Below are positions 8,796-17,568 of a DNA stretch of 64,000 nucleotides, piece after piece; within the stretch, counting starts at the first letter, position 1; each line of letters opens with the position of its first letter. Origin of the DNA: Blastococcus sp. LR1 (GTDB taxonomy: Bacteria; Actinomycetota; Actinomycetes; Mycobacteriales; Geodermatophilaceae); contig NZ_JAIUJY010000003.1 of NCBI RefSeq assembly GCF_020166105.1, forward strand, positions 372,001 to 436,000. Reading direction: 5' to 3'. The notes under the pieces are model-generated. The model made no database searches. It saw only the letters and a program-made list of their open reading frames with translations, and was not told where the DNA came from. The translations under genes were made by a program, and so were the position numbers.

Positions 8796-9113
8796 ATGGC
8801 CGGAGATGAGCTGCAGGCGCTCGTCCGCCGTCGTCTCTGGGAGCTCGCCCGGTCCACCGACGAGGCGGCACGTCGCTCGCGGTGGGTCATCCCCGCCGAG
8901 ACGCTCGCCCTCATGGCCCGCAGCGGCGGCAGGAGCTTCATCAGCGAGGGGCTCGCCGGGGTCCTCGCGCGCGCTCTCGACGTCCCGGAGAACCGGGTCC
9001 GCCGCGCGGCCGGACTGCCGGCGGTGCCGGACCAGCGGGAGAGCATCACGACCCGGCCGGACCTCCGCCTCATCCACGGCGGCGCCGAGCGGTCGGGCCC
9101 CTCGGCTCCGTAG
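8796..9113 (+). CDS. Small protein of unknown function, possible XRE-like DNA-binding fold
   Basis: A 105-residue soluble protein I do not recognise by name. The middle (about residues 30-65) has the spacing of a lambda-repressor-type helical bundle: IPAETLALMARSGGRSFISE, then GLAGVLARALDVPENRVRRA. It ends in a disordered tail. This pattern recurs in actinobacterial XRE-like accessory proteins, but the recognition helix is not clear-cut. It starts 6 nt after a TAGCCT box without a Shine-Dalgarno sequence, suggesting a leaderless message, 9 bp after the channel gene. It may act on its own promoter or be unrelated to the channel. Confidence 0.6.
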   Translation: MAGDELQALVRRRLWELARSTDEAARRSRWVIPAETLALMARSGGRSFISEGLAGVLARALDVPENRVRRAAGLPAVPDQRESITTRPDLRLIHGGAERSGPSAP

Positions 9114-9122
9114 CAGCGGGCG

Positions 9123-9485
9123 TCAGCGGGACGTCCGAACCGTCACGAGGAAGTCGAGGCCGGGCGCGGTGACGGGTTCCCCTGTCCACGGCGCCTCGAG
9201 GTGGCCGTCGTCGTCCGGGTCGAAGCCCCGCAGCGCCCGACCGCTGGGCACGCGGTGGACGGCCTGCCTGCCCCCGGCGCCGTCGACCACCTCGATCTCG
9301 GTCACGCGCCCGTGGACCCGCTCGTCGGCTGCGACGCCGAGTCCGCCGTGGTGGCTCTCGATGAGCTGCAGCCGACCGTCGGGCGCCGTGAACCGGATGC
9401 ACTGGAAATCCACGAGCTCGTTCCGCTCGATGGCGTCCCCGCAGCACTCGTGCTCCCAACCCCCGACCTCCACGACGACGTCCAC
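9123..9485 (-). CDS. Small conserved protein, DUF6578-like
   Basis: A 120-residue protein starting VDVVVEVGGWEHECCGDAIE. The opening strand followed by the paired-cysteine motif ECCGD resembles DUF6578 proteins, whose function is unknown. The second half is beta-rich and contains the acidic stretch RGFDPDDDGHLEAPW. The GTG at 9485 is chosen because the motif begins there; the longer frame upstream is antisense to the epimerase gene. No Shine-Dalgarno is visible. A minus-strand TAGATT box 7 nt upstream suggests leaderless translation. It is convergent with the 8796 gene, 9 bp away. Confidence 0.65.
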   Translation of the reverse strand: MDVVVEVGGWEHECCGDAIERNELVDFQCIRFTAPDGRLQLIESHHGGLGVAADERVHGRVTEIEVVDGAGGRQAVHRVPSGRALRGFDPDDDGHLEAPWTGEPVTAPGLDFLVTVRTSR

Positions 9486-9492
9486 GCCCAGG

Positions 9493-9498
9493 AATCTA
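9493..9498 (-). promoter_or_regulatory. Putative -10 box for a leaderless transcript
   Basis: On the minus strand TAGATT ends 7 nt before the GTG at 9485. It matches TANNNT, and no ribosome-binding site intervenes. Confidence 0.45.
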
Positions 9499-9548
9499 GG
9501 CCCGACCGGGCCGGGCGCGATCGAGCAGTCGCTGGCAGGGTGGTCACC

Positions 9549-10457
9549 ATGGCTGACTCCTCTCCCGTCGTCGTGGTGACCGGTGCGAACGGGCTGGTGG
9601 GCAGCGCGGTGTGCCGAGCGCTCGCGGAGCGGTCGGCGACGGTGCGCGCCGTCGTCCGCCGCGCCGGCAGCGCGCCCGCGCTCGACGGGCTCACCGAGCA
9701 CGTCGGCGACTTCGCCGACGAGTCCTTCGCCCGCACGGTGACCGAGGGCGCCGACGCCGTCGTCACGACAGTGCACCCGATGGGCTCGTCCCGGGAGGTC
9801 CAGCACCAGGTGGGCGCCGAGGGCACGCCGGTCCTCGCCCGGGCCGCACGGGACGCGGGCGTCTCGCGGCTGGTGCACGTCTCCACGGCCGGGGTCTACG
9901 ACCGCTCGGCCGGGATCGGCGACGTCGTCGAGGACAGCGCGCTCCTGCCCGAGGGCAGCGGCGCCTACCCCGACACCAAGAACGCCACCGACGTCGCGCT
10001 GGCGCAGGTCGAGGGCCTGACGACGGTCCTGGTCCGCCCGCCCGCGATCCTGGGCGAGGGCGAGACCTCGGTCTGGAACACGCTGCGACCGCAGGCGGCC
10101 CGCGACGGCGAGCGACGGGCCAACCCGGAGCAGACCTGGGCCTGGGTGCACGTCGAGGACCTGGCGGCCTTTCTCGCCGACGTCGCCATCGGCGCCGTCG
10201 CGGACGCCGACGACCCCGAGCGCGGCCCCGTGGCCGGCAGCACCACCCCGGTCATCGTCGCGGGCGAGCCCGCGACGTGGCGCGACTACCTGGGCACGGT
10301 CACCGAGGCGCTGGGCGTCGCGCCCGAGTGGACCGACGAGTCGGTCTGGACCGGGCGTATGCCCGCCCATCGCGCGAAGGCGTGGGGCTGGGCGCCGAAG
10401 GTGAACCTGGCGCAGGCCATGGACGAGCTCCGACGGGGCCTGACGGCGCGGTCCTGA
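9549..10457 (+). CDS. NAD(P)-dependent epimerase/dehydratase-like extended SDR
   Basis: A 302-residue protein with the extended-SDR nucleotide fold. It shows TGANGLVGSAV near residue 11, an HVSTAGVY strand, and a tyrosine/lysine pair in GAYPDTKNATD that fits YxxxK. The PPAILGEGE segment and the AWVHVEDLAAFLADV segment are typical of nucleoside-diphosphate-sugar epimerase relatives and NmrA-like proteins. The ATG at 9549 is preceded by in-frame GTG codons, so the start could be a few residues upstream. The substrate cannot be inferred. Many of these single genes act on small-molecule ketones or alcohols rather than sugars. Confidence 0.8.
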   Translation: MADSSPVVVVTGANGLVGSAVCRALAERSATVRAVVRRAGSAPALDGLTEHVGDFADESFARTVTEGADAVVTTVHPMGSSREVQHQVGAEGTPVLARAARDAGVSRLVHVSTAGVYDRSAGIGDVVEDSALLPEGSGAYPDTKNATDVALAQVEGLTTVLVRPPAILGEGETSVWNTLRPQAARDGERRANPEQTWAWVHVEDLAAFLADVAIGAVADADDPERGPVAGSTTPVIVAGEPATWRDYLGTVTEALGVAPEWTDESVWTGRMPAHRAKAWGWAPKVNLAQAMDELRRGLTARS

Positions 10458-10551
10458 CCGAGTCGCCGGTCCGGTCCACTCGGCTCGGCTCGCCGTCGGC
10501 CGCCCGGTGTGGTCAGATCCGGGACGAGATTCGAGCGCCGAGGGGGGCGCG

Positions 10552-11499
10552 GTGACCGAGGTCCAACGCAGCGTCGCGGTGATCGGCGCGGGCACGATCG
10601 GCTTGTCGTGGGCGGCCCTGTTCGCCGCGCACGGGTTGTCCGTCCGCGTGCAGGATCCCCGTCCGGACGTCGGCCCGGAGGTCGAGCGGGCGGTGCGGCA
10701 CCTGGCGGCGCTGCAGCCGCAGCTGGCCGGCGATGCCGAGCGCGTGCTGGCGGCCATCGGGGTGGTCGACGACGTCGAGACCGCGGTCACCGGCGTCGAC
10801 GTCGTCCAGGAGAACGCGCCGGAGCGGCTGCAGCTCAAGCAGGAGCTGTTCGCCCGGATCGAGGCGGCGGCGCCCGAGCAGGCGCTCATCGCGTCGTCGA
10901 CGTCGGCGCTGATGCCCAGCGACCTGGCGCGCGAGATGCGCACTCCGGAGCGGCTCGTGGTCGGACACCCGTTCAACCCGCCCGAGGTCCTGCCGCTGGT
11001 CGAGGTCGTGCCGGGGGAGCGGACCTCGCCGGAGACGGTGCAGCGCGCGGTCGACTTCTACCGGTCGGTCGGCAAGAAGCCCGTCGTCCTGCACAAGGAG
11101 CTGAACGGCTTCGTCGCCAACCGGCTGCAGTCGACGCTGTTCCGCGAGTGCGTGTGGCTGGTCAGCCAAGGGGTGGTGAGCGCCGCCGAGCTCGACGAGA
11201 TCGTCACCGAGTCCATCGGCGTGCGATGGGCGACCGCCGGACCCTTCGAGAGCTTCCACCTCGGCGGCGGGCCGGGCGGCATGCGGCACTTCCTCGAGCA
11301 CCTCGGCCCAGGCATGGCCCGGCGGTGGAAGAAGGTCGAGCAGCCCGAGCTGGACGAGGCGACCGTGGAGCTGATCAGCAGCCAGATGGAGAGCCGGTTC
11401 GGCGACCGCGGGTACGAGCAGCACATCGAGACGCGCGACCGGGCCCAGCTGGCGGTCATCGAGGCGCGCGACGCGGCCCGTGCGGAGGAGACGCGGTGA
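10552..11499 (+). CDS. 3-hydroxyacyl-CoA dehydrogenase family protein (L-carnitine dehydrogenase/lambda-crystallin branch)
   Basis: A 315-residue NAD-dependent dehydrogenase. The N-terminal Rossmann motif VIGAGTIGLSWAALFAAHG is followed by the NAPERLQLKQELF segment, SSTSALMPSDL, and the catalytic-histidine strand GHPFNPPEVLPLVEVVPG. The short single-module form and the GTIGxSWA motif match L-carnitine dehydrogenase, L-gulonate 3-dehydrogenase (lambda-crystallin) and related 3-hydroxyacid dehydrogenases rather than FadB. The GTG at 10552 sits behind a G-rich AGGGGGG site. Its stop overlaps the next start by 4 bp (GTGA), so it is coupled to the acetoacetate-decarboxylase-like gene; oxidising a 3-hydroxy acid to a 3-keto acid would supply that enzyme. 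Confidence 0.82.
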   Translation: MTEVQRSVAVIGAGTIGLSWAALFAAHGLSVRVQDPRPDVGPEVERAVRHLAALQPQLAGDAERVLAAIGVVDDVETAVTGVDVVQENAPERLQLKQELFARIEAAAPEQALIASSTSALMPSDLAREMRTPERLVVGHPFNPPEVLPLVEVVPGERTSPETVQRAVDFYRSVGKKPVVLHKELNGFVANRLQSTLFRECVWLVSQGVVSAAELDEIVTESIGVRWATAGPFESFHLGGGPGGMRHFLEHLGPGMARRWKKVEQPELDEATVELISSQMESRFGDRGYEQHIETRDRAQLAVIEARDAARAEETR

Positions 11500-12233
11500 A
11501 CATCGAGGAGGTCCGCCGGCAGTCGACGACGCCGCTGGGCGCGCCTGCCTACCCGTCGGGGCGCTACCGCTTCACCGACCGCGAGTACCTGAACATCCTC
11601 TACCGGACCGACGTCGACGCGATGCGGCGGCTCGTCCCGGAGCCGCTGCAGGTGACCGAGCCGCTCGTGCGGTTCGAGGTCATGCGGATGCCCGACGTCA
11701 CCGGTCTGGGCTCCTTCACCGAGTCGGGCCAAGTGCTGCAGGTCGAGTACGACGGCGAACCCGCCGACTACCTGCACGCCATGTACGTCGACAGCCTCGC
11801 GTCCATCGCCAGCGGCCGGGAGATCAGCGCCTTTCCGAAGAAGATGGGGGCGCCCCAGCTGTACGTGGACACCGACACCCTCGTCGGCACCCTGGACTAC
11901 GGCACGCTGCGGGTGGCCACCGCGACGATGGGCTACAAGCACGCCCCGATGTCGGAGGAGGCCGCGCGCGCGGAGATCGGGCGCCCGACCTACGGGCTCA
12001 AGATGCTGCCCGGCTACGACCGGCGGCCGCGCGTCCTGGAGCTGGCCCGCAGCCAGATCACCGACATGACGATCAAGGGGGCCTGGACCGGTCCCGCCCG
12101 GCTCCAGCTGTTCGAGCACGTGCTGGCGCCGCTGGCCGACCTGCCGGTCCGGGAGATCGTGTCGGCGAGCCACATCCTGGTCGACCTCACCCTGGGCCGG
12201 GCCAGCTGCGTCTTCGACTACCTCGCGGACTGA
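11496..12233 (+). CDS. Acetoacetate decarboxylase family protein
   Basis: A 245-residue protein of the ADC fold. SAFPKKMGAP places a lysine pair at 115-116, the positions of the Schiff-base lysine and its neighbour in Clostridium acetobutylicum acetoacetate decarboxylase. FEVMRMPDVTGLGSFTESGQ and the preceding arginine-rich strand also fit. The enzyme would decarboxylate a beta-keto acid; some ADC homologues instead do aldol or hydration chemistry. It overlaps the upstream dehydrogenase by 4 bp and is followed 92 bp later by a CoA-transferase. The three genes look like a pathway around a 3-hydroxy/3-keto acid and its CoA ester, perhaps carnitine or ketone-body-like; this is inference. Confidence 0.82.
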   Translation: MNIEEVRRQSTTPLGAPAYPSGRYRFTDREYLNILYRTDVDAMRRLVPEPLQVTEPLVRFEVMRMPDVTGLGSFTESGQVLQVEYDGEPADYLHAMYVDSLASIASGREISAFPKKMGAPQLYVDTDTLVGTLDYGTLRVATATMGYKHAPMSEEAARAEIGRPTYGLKMLPGYDRRPRVLELARSQITDMTIKGAWTGPARLQLFEHVLAPLADLPVREIVSASHILVDLTLGRASCVFDYLAD

Positions 12234-12237
12234 AGAA

Positions 12238-12292
12238 GGACCCCCTGCCCCCCGCCGCTCGCACGCTCGCAACGGGCCCCTGCAGGGGGCCA
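12238..12292 (+). other. Overlapping inverted repeats in the intergenic leader of the CoA-transferase gene
   Basis: GCAGGGGG at 12282-12289 can pair with CCCCCTGC at 12241-12248 (8 bp). Alternatively the local palindrome at 12274-12291 can fold on itself around TGCA. The two foldings are mutually exclusive. This lies inside a three-gene operon, 34 bp before the start codon at 12326. It could be a processing or attenuation hairpin; GC-rich chance pairing is also possible. Confidence 0.3.
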
Positions 12293-12325
12293 CCACCTGC
12301 ACTTCTCATCGACGAGGAGGGAACC

Positions 12326-13552
12326 GTGGTTGCTCCGCTGGACGGCGTGCGCGTCGTCGAGGTGGCCAACTGGATGGCTGCGCCGGGCGCCGCCGCGCTG
12401 CTGGCCGACATGGGCGCCGACGTCGTCAAGGTGGAGCCGCTGCGTGGCGACGCGATGCGCGGTGCCACGCGCCAGCCGGCCGTGCCCGAGGGCGAGGCGC
12501 CGGTCGACGCCGCCTTCGCGATGGACAACCGGGGCAAACGGAGCATCGCCGTCGCCCTCAACCGAGCCGAGGGGACCGACCTGGTCCGCCGGCTGGCCGC
12601 CGGTGCCGACGTGTTCCTGTGCAATCTGCTGCCCGCCCGGCAGGCGAAGTACGGGCTCGACCCCGCCACCCTGTTCGGCGTCAATCCACGGCTGGTGCAC
12701 GCCACGCTCACCGGTTACGGCACCGTCGGCCCGGACGTGGCGCGTCCGGGCTACGACCTCACGGCGTTCTTCGGGCGGGGGGCGGTCCTCGCCGCCATGA
12801 GCGAGCCGGACAACCCGGCGCCACCGCGGCTCCGGCCGGCGCAGGGTGACCACACCGCCGCGCTGGCGCTGTTCGGCTCCGTCCTCGCCGCCCTGCGGCT
12901 GGCCGAGGCCACCGGGGAGGGCCAGGTGGTCGACGTCAGCCTGCTCGGCGCCGCCGCCTGGAGCATGTCCAGCGACCTGTCCGCCACCCTGATCGACGGG
13001 GTGACGCCGACGCCGCAGGGCCGGATCGCCCGGCCGCACGCGCTGCACGGCGGGTTCCGCTGCGCGGACTCCCGGTGGATCCTGCTGTTCATGCCGGAGC
13101 CGCACTGGTGGCCGGCGTTCTGCGCCGCGGTCGGCCGCCCGGAGTGGGCCGACGACGACCGGTTCGCCGACCGGGCCGCGCGGTCGGCGAACATGCCGGA
13201 GCTGACCCGGCTGCTGGACGAGCTGTTCGCCACCCGGCCGCTCAAGGAGTGGTGCGCGCTGTTCGACCAGCACGGCTTCATCTGGGGGCCGGCGTCCACG
13301 GTGTCGGAGTTCGCCGCCGACGAGCAGGCCGCCGCCGACGGTCTGTTCCCGGAGATCAGCGAACCGTCCGGACGCCGCTATCGGACCGTCCGTGCCCCGT
13401 TCCGCGTGCAGGGCGCCGACATCGCGCCCCGCGGCCCCGCGCCGGCAGTCGGAGAGCACACGACCGCGGTGCTGAGCGAGCTCGGCGTGCCGGACGAGGA
13501 GCTCGGCCGGCTGGCCGAGGCGGGGGTCATCGGCGGTCATCCGGGGGGCTGA
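12326..13552 (+). CDS. CaiB/BaiF (family III) CoA-transferase
   Basis: A 408-residue protein with the interlocked-ring family III fold. It starts with LDGVRVVEVANWMAAPGAA, has ADVVKVEPLRGD near 31-42 and FAMDNRGKRSIAVALN, and the RPGYDLTAFFGRGA segment whose Asp144 aligns with the family's conserved aspartate. These enzymes move CoA between carboxylic acids such as carnitine/crotonobetaine or oxalate/formate. GAGGAGG precedes the GTG at 12326. As the last gene of the 10552-13552 operon it probably activates the substrate that the dehydrogenase and decarboxylase-like protein handle. Its 3' end overlaps the convergent membrane-protein gene by 26 bp. Confidence 0.88.
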   Translation: MVAPLDGVRVVEVANWMAAPGAAALLADMGADVVKVEPLRGDAMRGATRQPAVPEGEAPVDAAFAMDNRGKRSIAVALNRAEGTDLVRRLAAGADVFLCNLLPARQAKYGLDPATLFGVNPRLVHATLTGYGTVGPDVARPGYDLTAFFGRGAVLAAMSEPDNPAPPRLRPAQGDHTAALALFGSVLAALRLAEATGEGQVVDVSLLGAAAWSMSSDLSATLIDGVTPTPQGRIARPHALHGGFRCADSRWILLFMPEPHWWPAFCAAVGRPEWADDDRFADRAARSANMPELTRLLDELFATRPLKEWCALFDQHGFIWGPASTVSEFAADEQAAADGLFPEISEPSGRRYRTVRAPFRVQGADIAPRGPAPAVGEHTTAVLSELGVPDEELGRLAEAGVIGGHPGG

Positions 13553-13976
13553 GGAACCAGAGCAGTCCCGCCAGGAAGCCGTAGACCAGCGCCGGCCCGG
13601 TGTGCGGCAGCCGCTTGCCCGCAGCCGCTCGCCGCTGCCCGCGGCGGAAGATCAGCCGTTCCATGAAGGCCAGCCAGCCGACCATGGCGCCGACGACGGC
13701 GACCACCGGGGTGAGGGCGACGGCCTTCCGCGAGGTCGGCATGGAGCGGAACAGCTCCGCGAGGGAGGCCTCGCCGTCGGGCGCCTGGCGGTCGCTGGAC
13801 CAGGTGGCCCGCACTTCCGGCACCGACGCGATGAGGGCGACGCCGGTGATCGCCACCTTCGCCCAGCCGCGGGTCCGGCGATCGGTGATGACGTCGGGGG
13901 AGGCGTAGTGCAAGGTCGTGGCCGCTCCGGTGACCACAGCTGCCAGCACTCGCGAGGACGGCGGACGCGTAGGCAT
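13527..13976 (-). CDS. Four-helix membrane protein of unknown function
   Basis: A 149-residue protein I do not recognise. Hydrophobic segments lie at about 9-26, 41-53, 85-106 and 127-143, with a basic loop FRRGQRRAAAGKR before the last helix. The C-terminal tail SPPDDRR overlaps the 3' end of the CoA-transferase gene by 26 bp on the opposite strand. It is divergent from the glutamine synthetase-like gene at 14080, with 103 bp between them. The codon pattern and helix spacing make it a credible gene; the function is unknown. Confidence 0.6.
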   Translation of the reverse strand: MPTRPPSSRVLAAVVTGAATTLHYASPDVITDRRTRGWAKVAITGVALIASVPEVRATWSSDRQAPDGEASLAELFRSMPTSRKAVALTPVVAVVGAMVGWLAFMERLIFRRGQRRAAAGKRLPHTGPALVYGFLAGLLWFLSPPDDRR

Positions 13977-14079
13977 GCGGTCATTCTGTCGCCCGGACGC
14001 GGTTCCGGTGCCTCCGTGCGGGCCGATGCGGTGTCGCTTTCACCGGACCGTTCCGGCTCAACACTGGTACGAACACCCA

Positions 14080-15558
14080 ATGCCCATCGACGCGTTCGAG
14101 CCCCATCCCGTCGTCCGCCTGCTCGGCAAGCCCTCGGCTCACTTCACGGCCGGCGATCTCGTGCGGGCGGTCGAAGAGCTCGGACTGCGCCAGGTGAACC
14201 TGCGCTACGTCGGCGGTGACGGTCGGCTGAAGACGCTTGCCTTCGCCATCAACTCGCGTGACCACCTCCTGGAGGTGCTGACCCGTGGTGAGCGCGTGGA
14301 CGGCTCGAGCGTCTTCGCCGGCACGGACACCGACGCCAGCGACGTGTACGTCGTACCGCGTCACCGCACCGCGTTCGTCAACCCCTTCGGCGAGCGGCCC
14401 TCGCTCGACGTGCTGTGCTCCTTCTACGACGAGGACGGGCAGCCGCTCTCCTACGCGCGCGAGCAGATCGTGCGCCGGGCCGCGGAGGCGCTGACCCAGG
14501 AGACCGGCATGGTCCTCGAGGCGTTCGGCGAGCTGGAGTACTACCTGGTCGACGAGCCCGACCGGATCTACCCCGTCGAAGAGGAGCGCGGCTACCAGGA
14601 GTCAGCCCCGTTCTCGAAGGGGCAGCGGGTCCGTGAGCAGGTGCTGGGGCACCTCAGCGCCATGGGCGTGCCGCTGAAGTACGCCCACGGCGAGGTCGGC
14701 AACATCCTCGAGGACGACCGGCAACTGGTGCAGCACGAGATCGAGCTCCAGCCCGTGCCCCTGGAGCAGGCGGCCGACAACCTCGTCCTGGCGAAGTGGG
14801 TGGTGCGCGAGGTCGCCGCAGCAGCCGGACTGGAGGCGACGTTCGCCCCCTCGGTGAGCAGCGAGGGGGCAGGGAACGGCCTGCACATCCACAGCCGGCT
14901 GGTGCGCAACGGCGCGAGCACCATCGTGCGGAAGGACGGGATCAACGACACCGGGCGACGGCTGGTCGCCGGCTACCTCTCGGCGGCGAAGGCGCTCACC
15001 GCCTTCGGCAACACTGTCCCGACGTCCTACCTGCGGTTCGCCGACGGTGACGAGTCACCGGGCGACATCTGCTGGGGCGAGAAGGACCGCACCGGGCTGG
15101 TCCGGGTGCCCCTGGCCTGGAACGGCGACGTACTGCCCGGGATGCTCGCGCACGCCAATCCCGGCAGCGCCGAACCCGTCCCGGAGCCCGCCATCCATCC
15201 GCAGACGGTCGAGCTCCGGGTCGGCGACGGCTCGGCCGACGTGCACCTGCTGCTGGCCGGCATGGCCGTCGCGGCACGGCGTGGGCTGAGCGATCCCACG
15301 AGCCTGGAGCTGGCCGCGAAGCTCAGCACGGCCGACCACGACGACTTCGAGCAGCTGCCGACCTCGTGCGCCGGAGCGGCCGACGCCCTCGAGTCCGCCC
15401 GCGAGATGTTCGAGGCCGACGGGGTGTTCCCGGCCGCGCTCGTCGACGCCGTCATCGAGAGCCTGCGCGAGGCCGACGAGGCCGTGCAGGACGTCGACCT
15501 CTCGGGCGACGACGCTGCTCGCGAGGAACTCGTCCGGCGCTACTGGCACGTCGGCTGA
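14080..15558 (+). CDS. Glutamine synthetase-family ligase (divergent GS)
   Basis: A 492-residue protein with the GS N-terminal beta-grasp and C-terminal catalytic domain. Recognisable GS elements are the acidic pair in FGELEYYL (Glu151 and Glu153), Glu205 in YAHGEVG, Glu220 and Glu222 in QHEIEL, the HxH in GNGLHIHS (His269 and His271) and the NTVPTSYLRF strand (311-320) equivalent to NxxxxSYKR. Spacing and several motif residues differ from GlnA, and the adenylylation loop is not evident. Gamma-glutamyl ligation to an amine other than ammonia is therefore as likely as true glutamine synthesis. The ATG at 14080 matches the start of homology (MPIDAFEPHP); upstream sequence in this frame looks non-coding. 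Confidence 0.8.
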   Translation: MPIDAFEPHPVVRLLGKPSAHFTAGDLVRAVEELGLRQVNLRYVGGDGRLKTLAFAINSRDHLLEVLTRGERVDGSSVFAGTDTDASDVYVVPRHRTAFVNPFGERPSLDVLCSFYDEDGQPLSYAREQIVRRAAEALTQETGMVLEAFGELEYYLVDEPDRIYPVEEERGYQESAPFSKGQRVREQVLGHLSAMGVPLKYAHGEVGNILEDDRQLVQHEIELQPVPLEQAADNLVLAKWVVREVAAAAGLEATFAPSVSSEGAGNGLHIHSRLVRNGASTIVRKDGINDTGRRLVAGYLSAAKALTAFGNTVPTSYLRFADGDESPGDICWGEKDRTGLVRVPLAWNGDVLPGMLAHANPGSAEPVPEPAIHPQTVELRVGDGSADVHLLLAGMAVAARRGLSDPTSLELAAKLSTADHDDFEQLPTSCAGAADALESAREMFEADGVFPAALVDAVIESLREADEAVQDVDLSGDDAAREELVRRYWHVG

Positions 15559-15585
15559 CCGCCTGGACCTCCCGGGGTGCACCAG

Positions 15586-15891
15586 CTAGTCGGTCACCCG
15601 ACTCGGAGGCGCGTTGAACAAGAGGTCCCCGTACTCCCCGTGCCGCTCGATCCAGGCTTTGATGAAGGGGCACAGGGGCATCACCTTGAGCCCGCGTCCT
15701 CGGGCGTCGTCCAGTCCTTCTCGCGCCAGGCTTCCGCCCACACCGCGTCCTTCGTAACTCGGATCGACCTCCGTGTGCGAGAAGATGATGAGGTCGCCGG
15801 CGAGCATGTACGCGGCGAAACCGGCCAGCGTTCCGTCGTCATGAGCCTCGAATCGCTTGTCGACGGCGTTGTGAGACATGACCAGGTTCAT
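15586..15891 (-). CDS. Small GNAT-like N-acetyltransferase (YjdJ/PF14542 type)
   Basis: A 101-residue protein of the short GNAT branch. HTEVDPSYEGRGVGGSLAR (about residues 39-57) contains the acetyl-CoA pyrophosphate-binding loop (R/Q)xxGxG. It is followed by ARGRGLKVMPLCPFIKAWI, with the conserved cysteine-proline of this subfamily. The family is widespread in bacteria without a settled substrate. The ATG at 15891 could alternatively be replaced by Met5 (MSHNAVDKRFEA). It is convergent with the GS-like gene, 27 bp away. Confidence 0.82.
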   Translation of the reverse strand: MNLVMSHNAVDKRFEAHDDGTLAGFAAYMLAGDLIIFSHTEVDPSYEGRGVGGSLAREGLDDARGRGLKVMPLCPFIKAWIERHGEYGDLLFNAPPSRVTD

Positions 15892-16070
15892 GATCGTCTG
15901 CCTTTCGGTGATGGCCGGGTCGTCAGGCGGACGGTCCCACGCTCCCGGTCGTCCGGCGACTGTCCCGGTGCTCGGGTGGGCGGGCCCATCTCCCGTGGTC
16001 CCTCCGCCTGCCAGGAACAGGCCGACTTCGGTGTCGGCACCCGCTTCTGCGCATCCTGTGTTCCACGGTC

Positions 16071-16110
16071 ACGAAAGGGCCCGGTCATCACGGTGACCGG
16101 GCCCTTTCGT
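16071..16110 (-). terminator. Perfect 17-bp hairpin terminator
   Basis: Positions 16071-16087 and 16094-16110 are perfect reverse complements around a 6-nt loop, and the arms begin and end in AAAGGG/CCCTTT. It lies 40 bp past the stop of the acyl-CoA dehydrogenase at 16150, so it most likely ends that minus-strand transcript. Its symmetry would allow bidirectional use. Confidence 0.8.
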
Positions 16111-16149
16111 CGTGGACTCGGGGTGATCCGCTCGCGGGACCCTGCGTGC

Positions 16150-17445
<1,296 letters not shown>

Positions 17446-17473
17446 CCGGTCTTCCTCTCAGCTGGTCCATGCG

Positions 17474-17487
17474 GTGACGGTCGTCAC
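17474..17487. promoter_or_regulatory. Crp/GlxR-like operator upstream of the acyl-CoA dehydrogenase
   Basis: GTGACGGTCGTCAC matches the GTGA-N6-TCAC core of the Crp/FNR superfamily and is flanked by a further G/C pair. It sits 29 bp before the start codon at 17445. Similar sites occur at 38697 and 49016. Confidence 0.45.
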
Positions 17488-17568
17488 CGAGAGTCTGCAC
17501 AGCGGGCGTCCACCTGCTCGGACCGGGGCGAACCCCCGGTGCTGGCCCGCCTGCCGGGACCCGACTCG

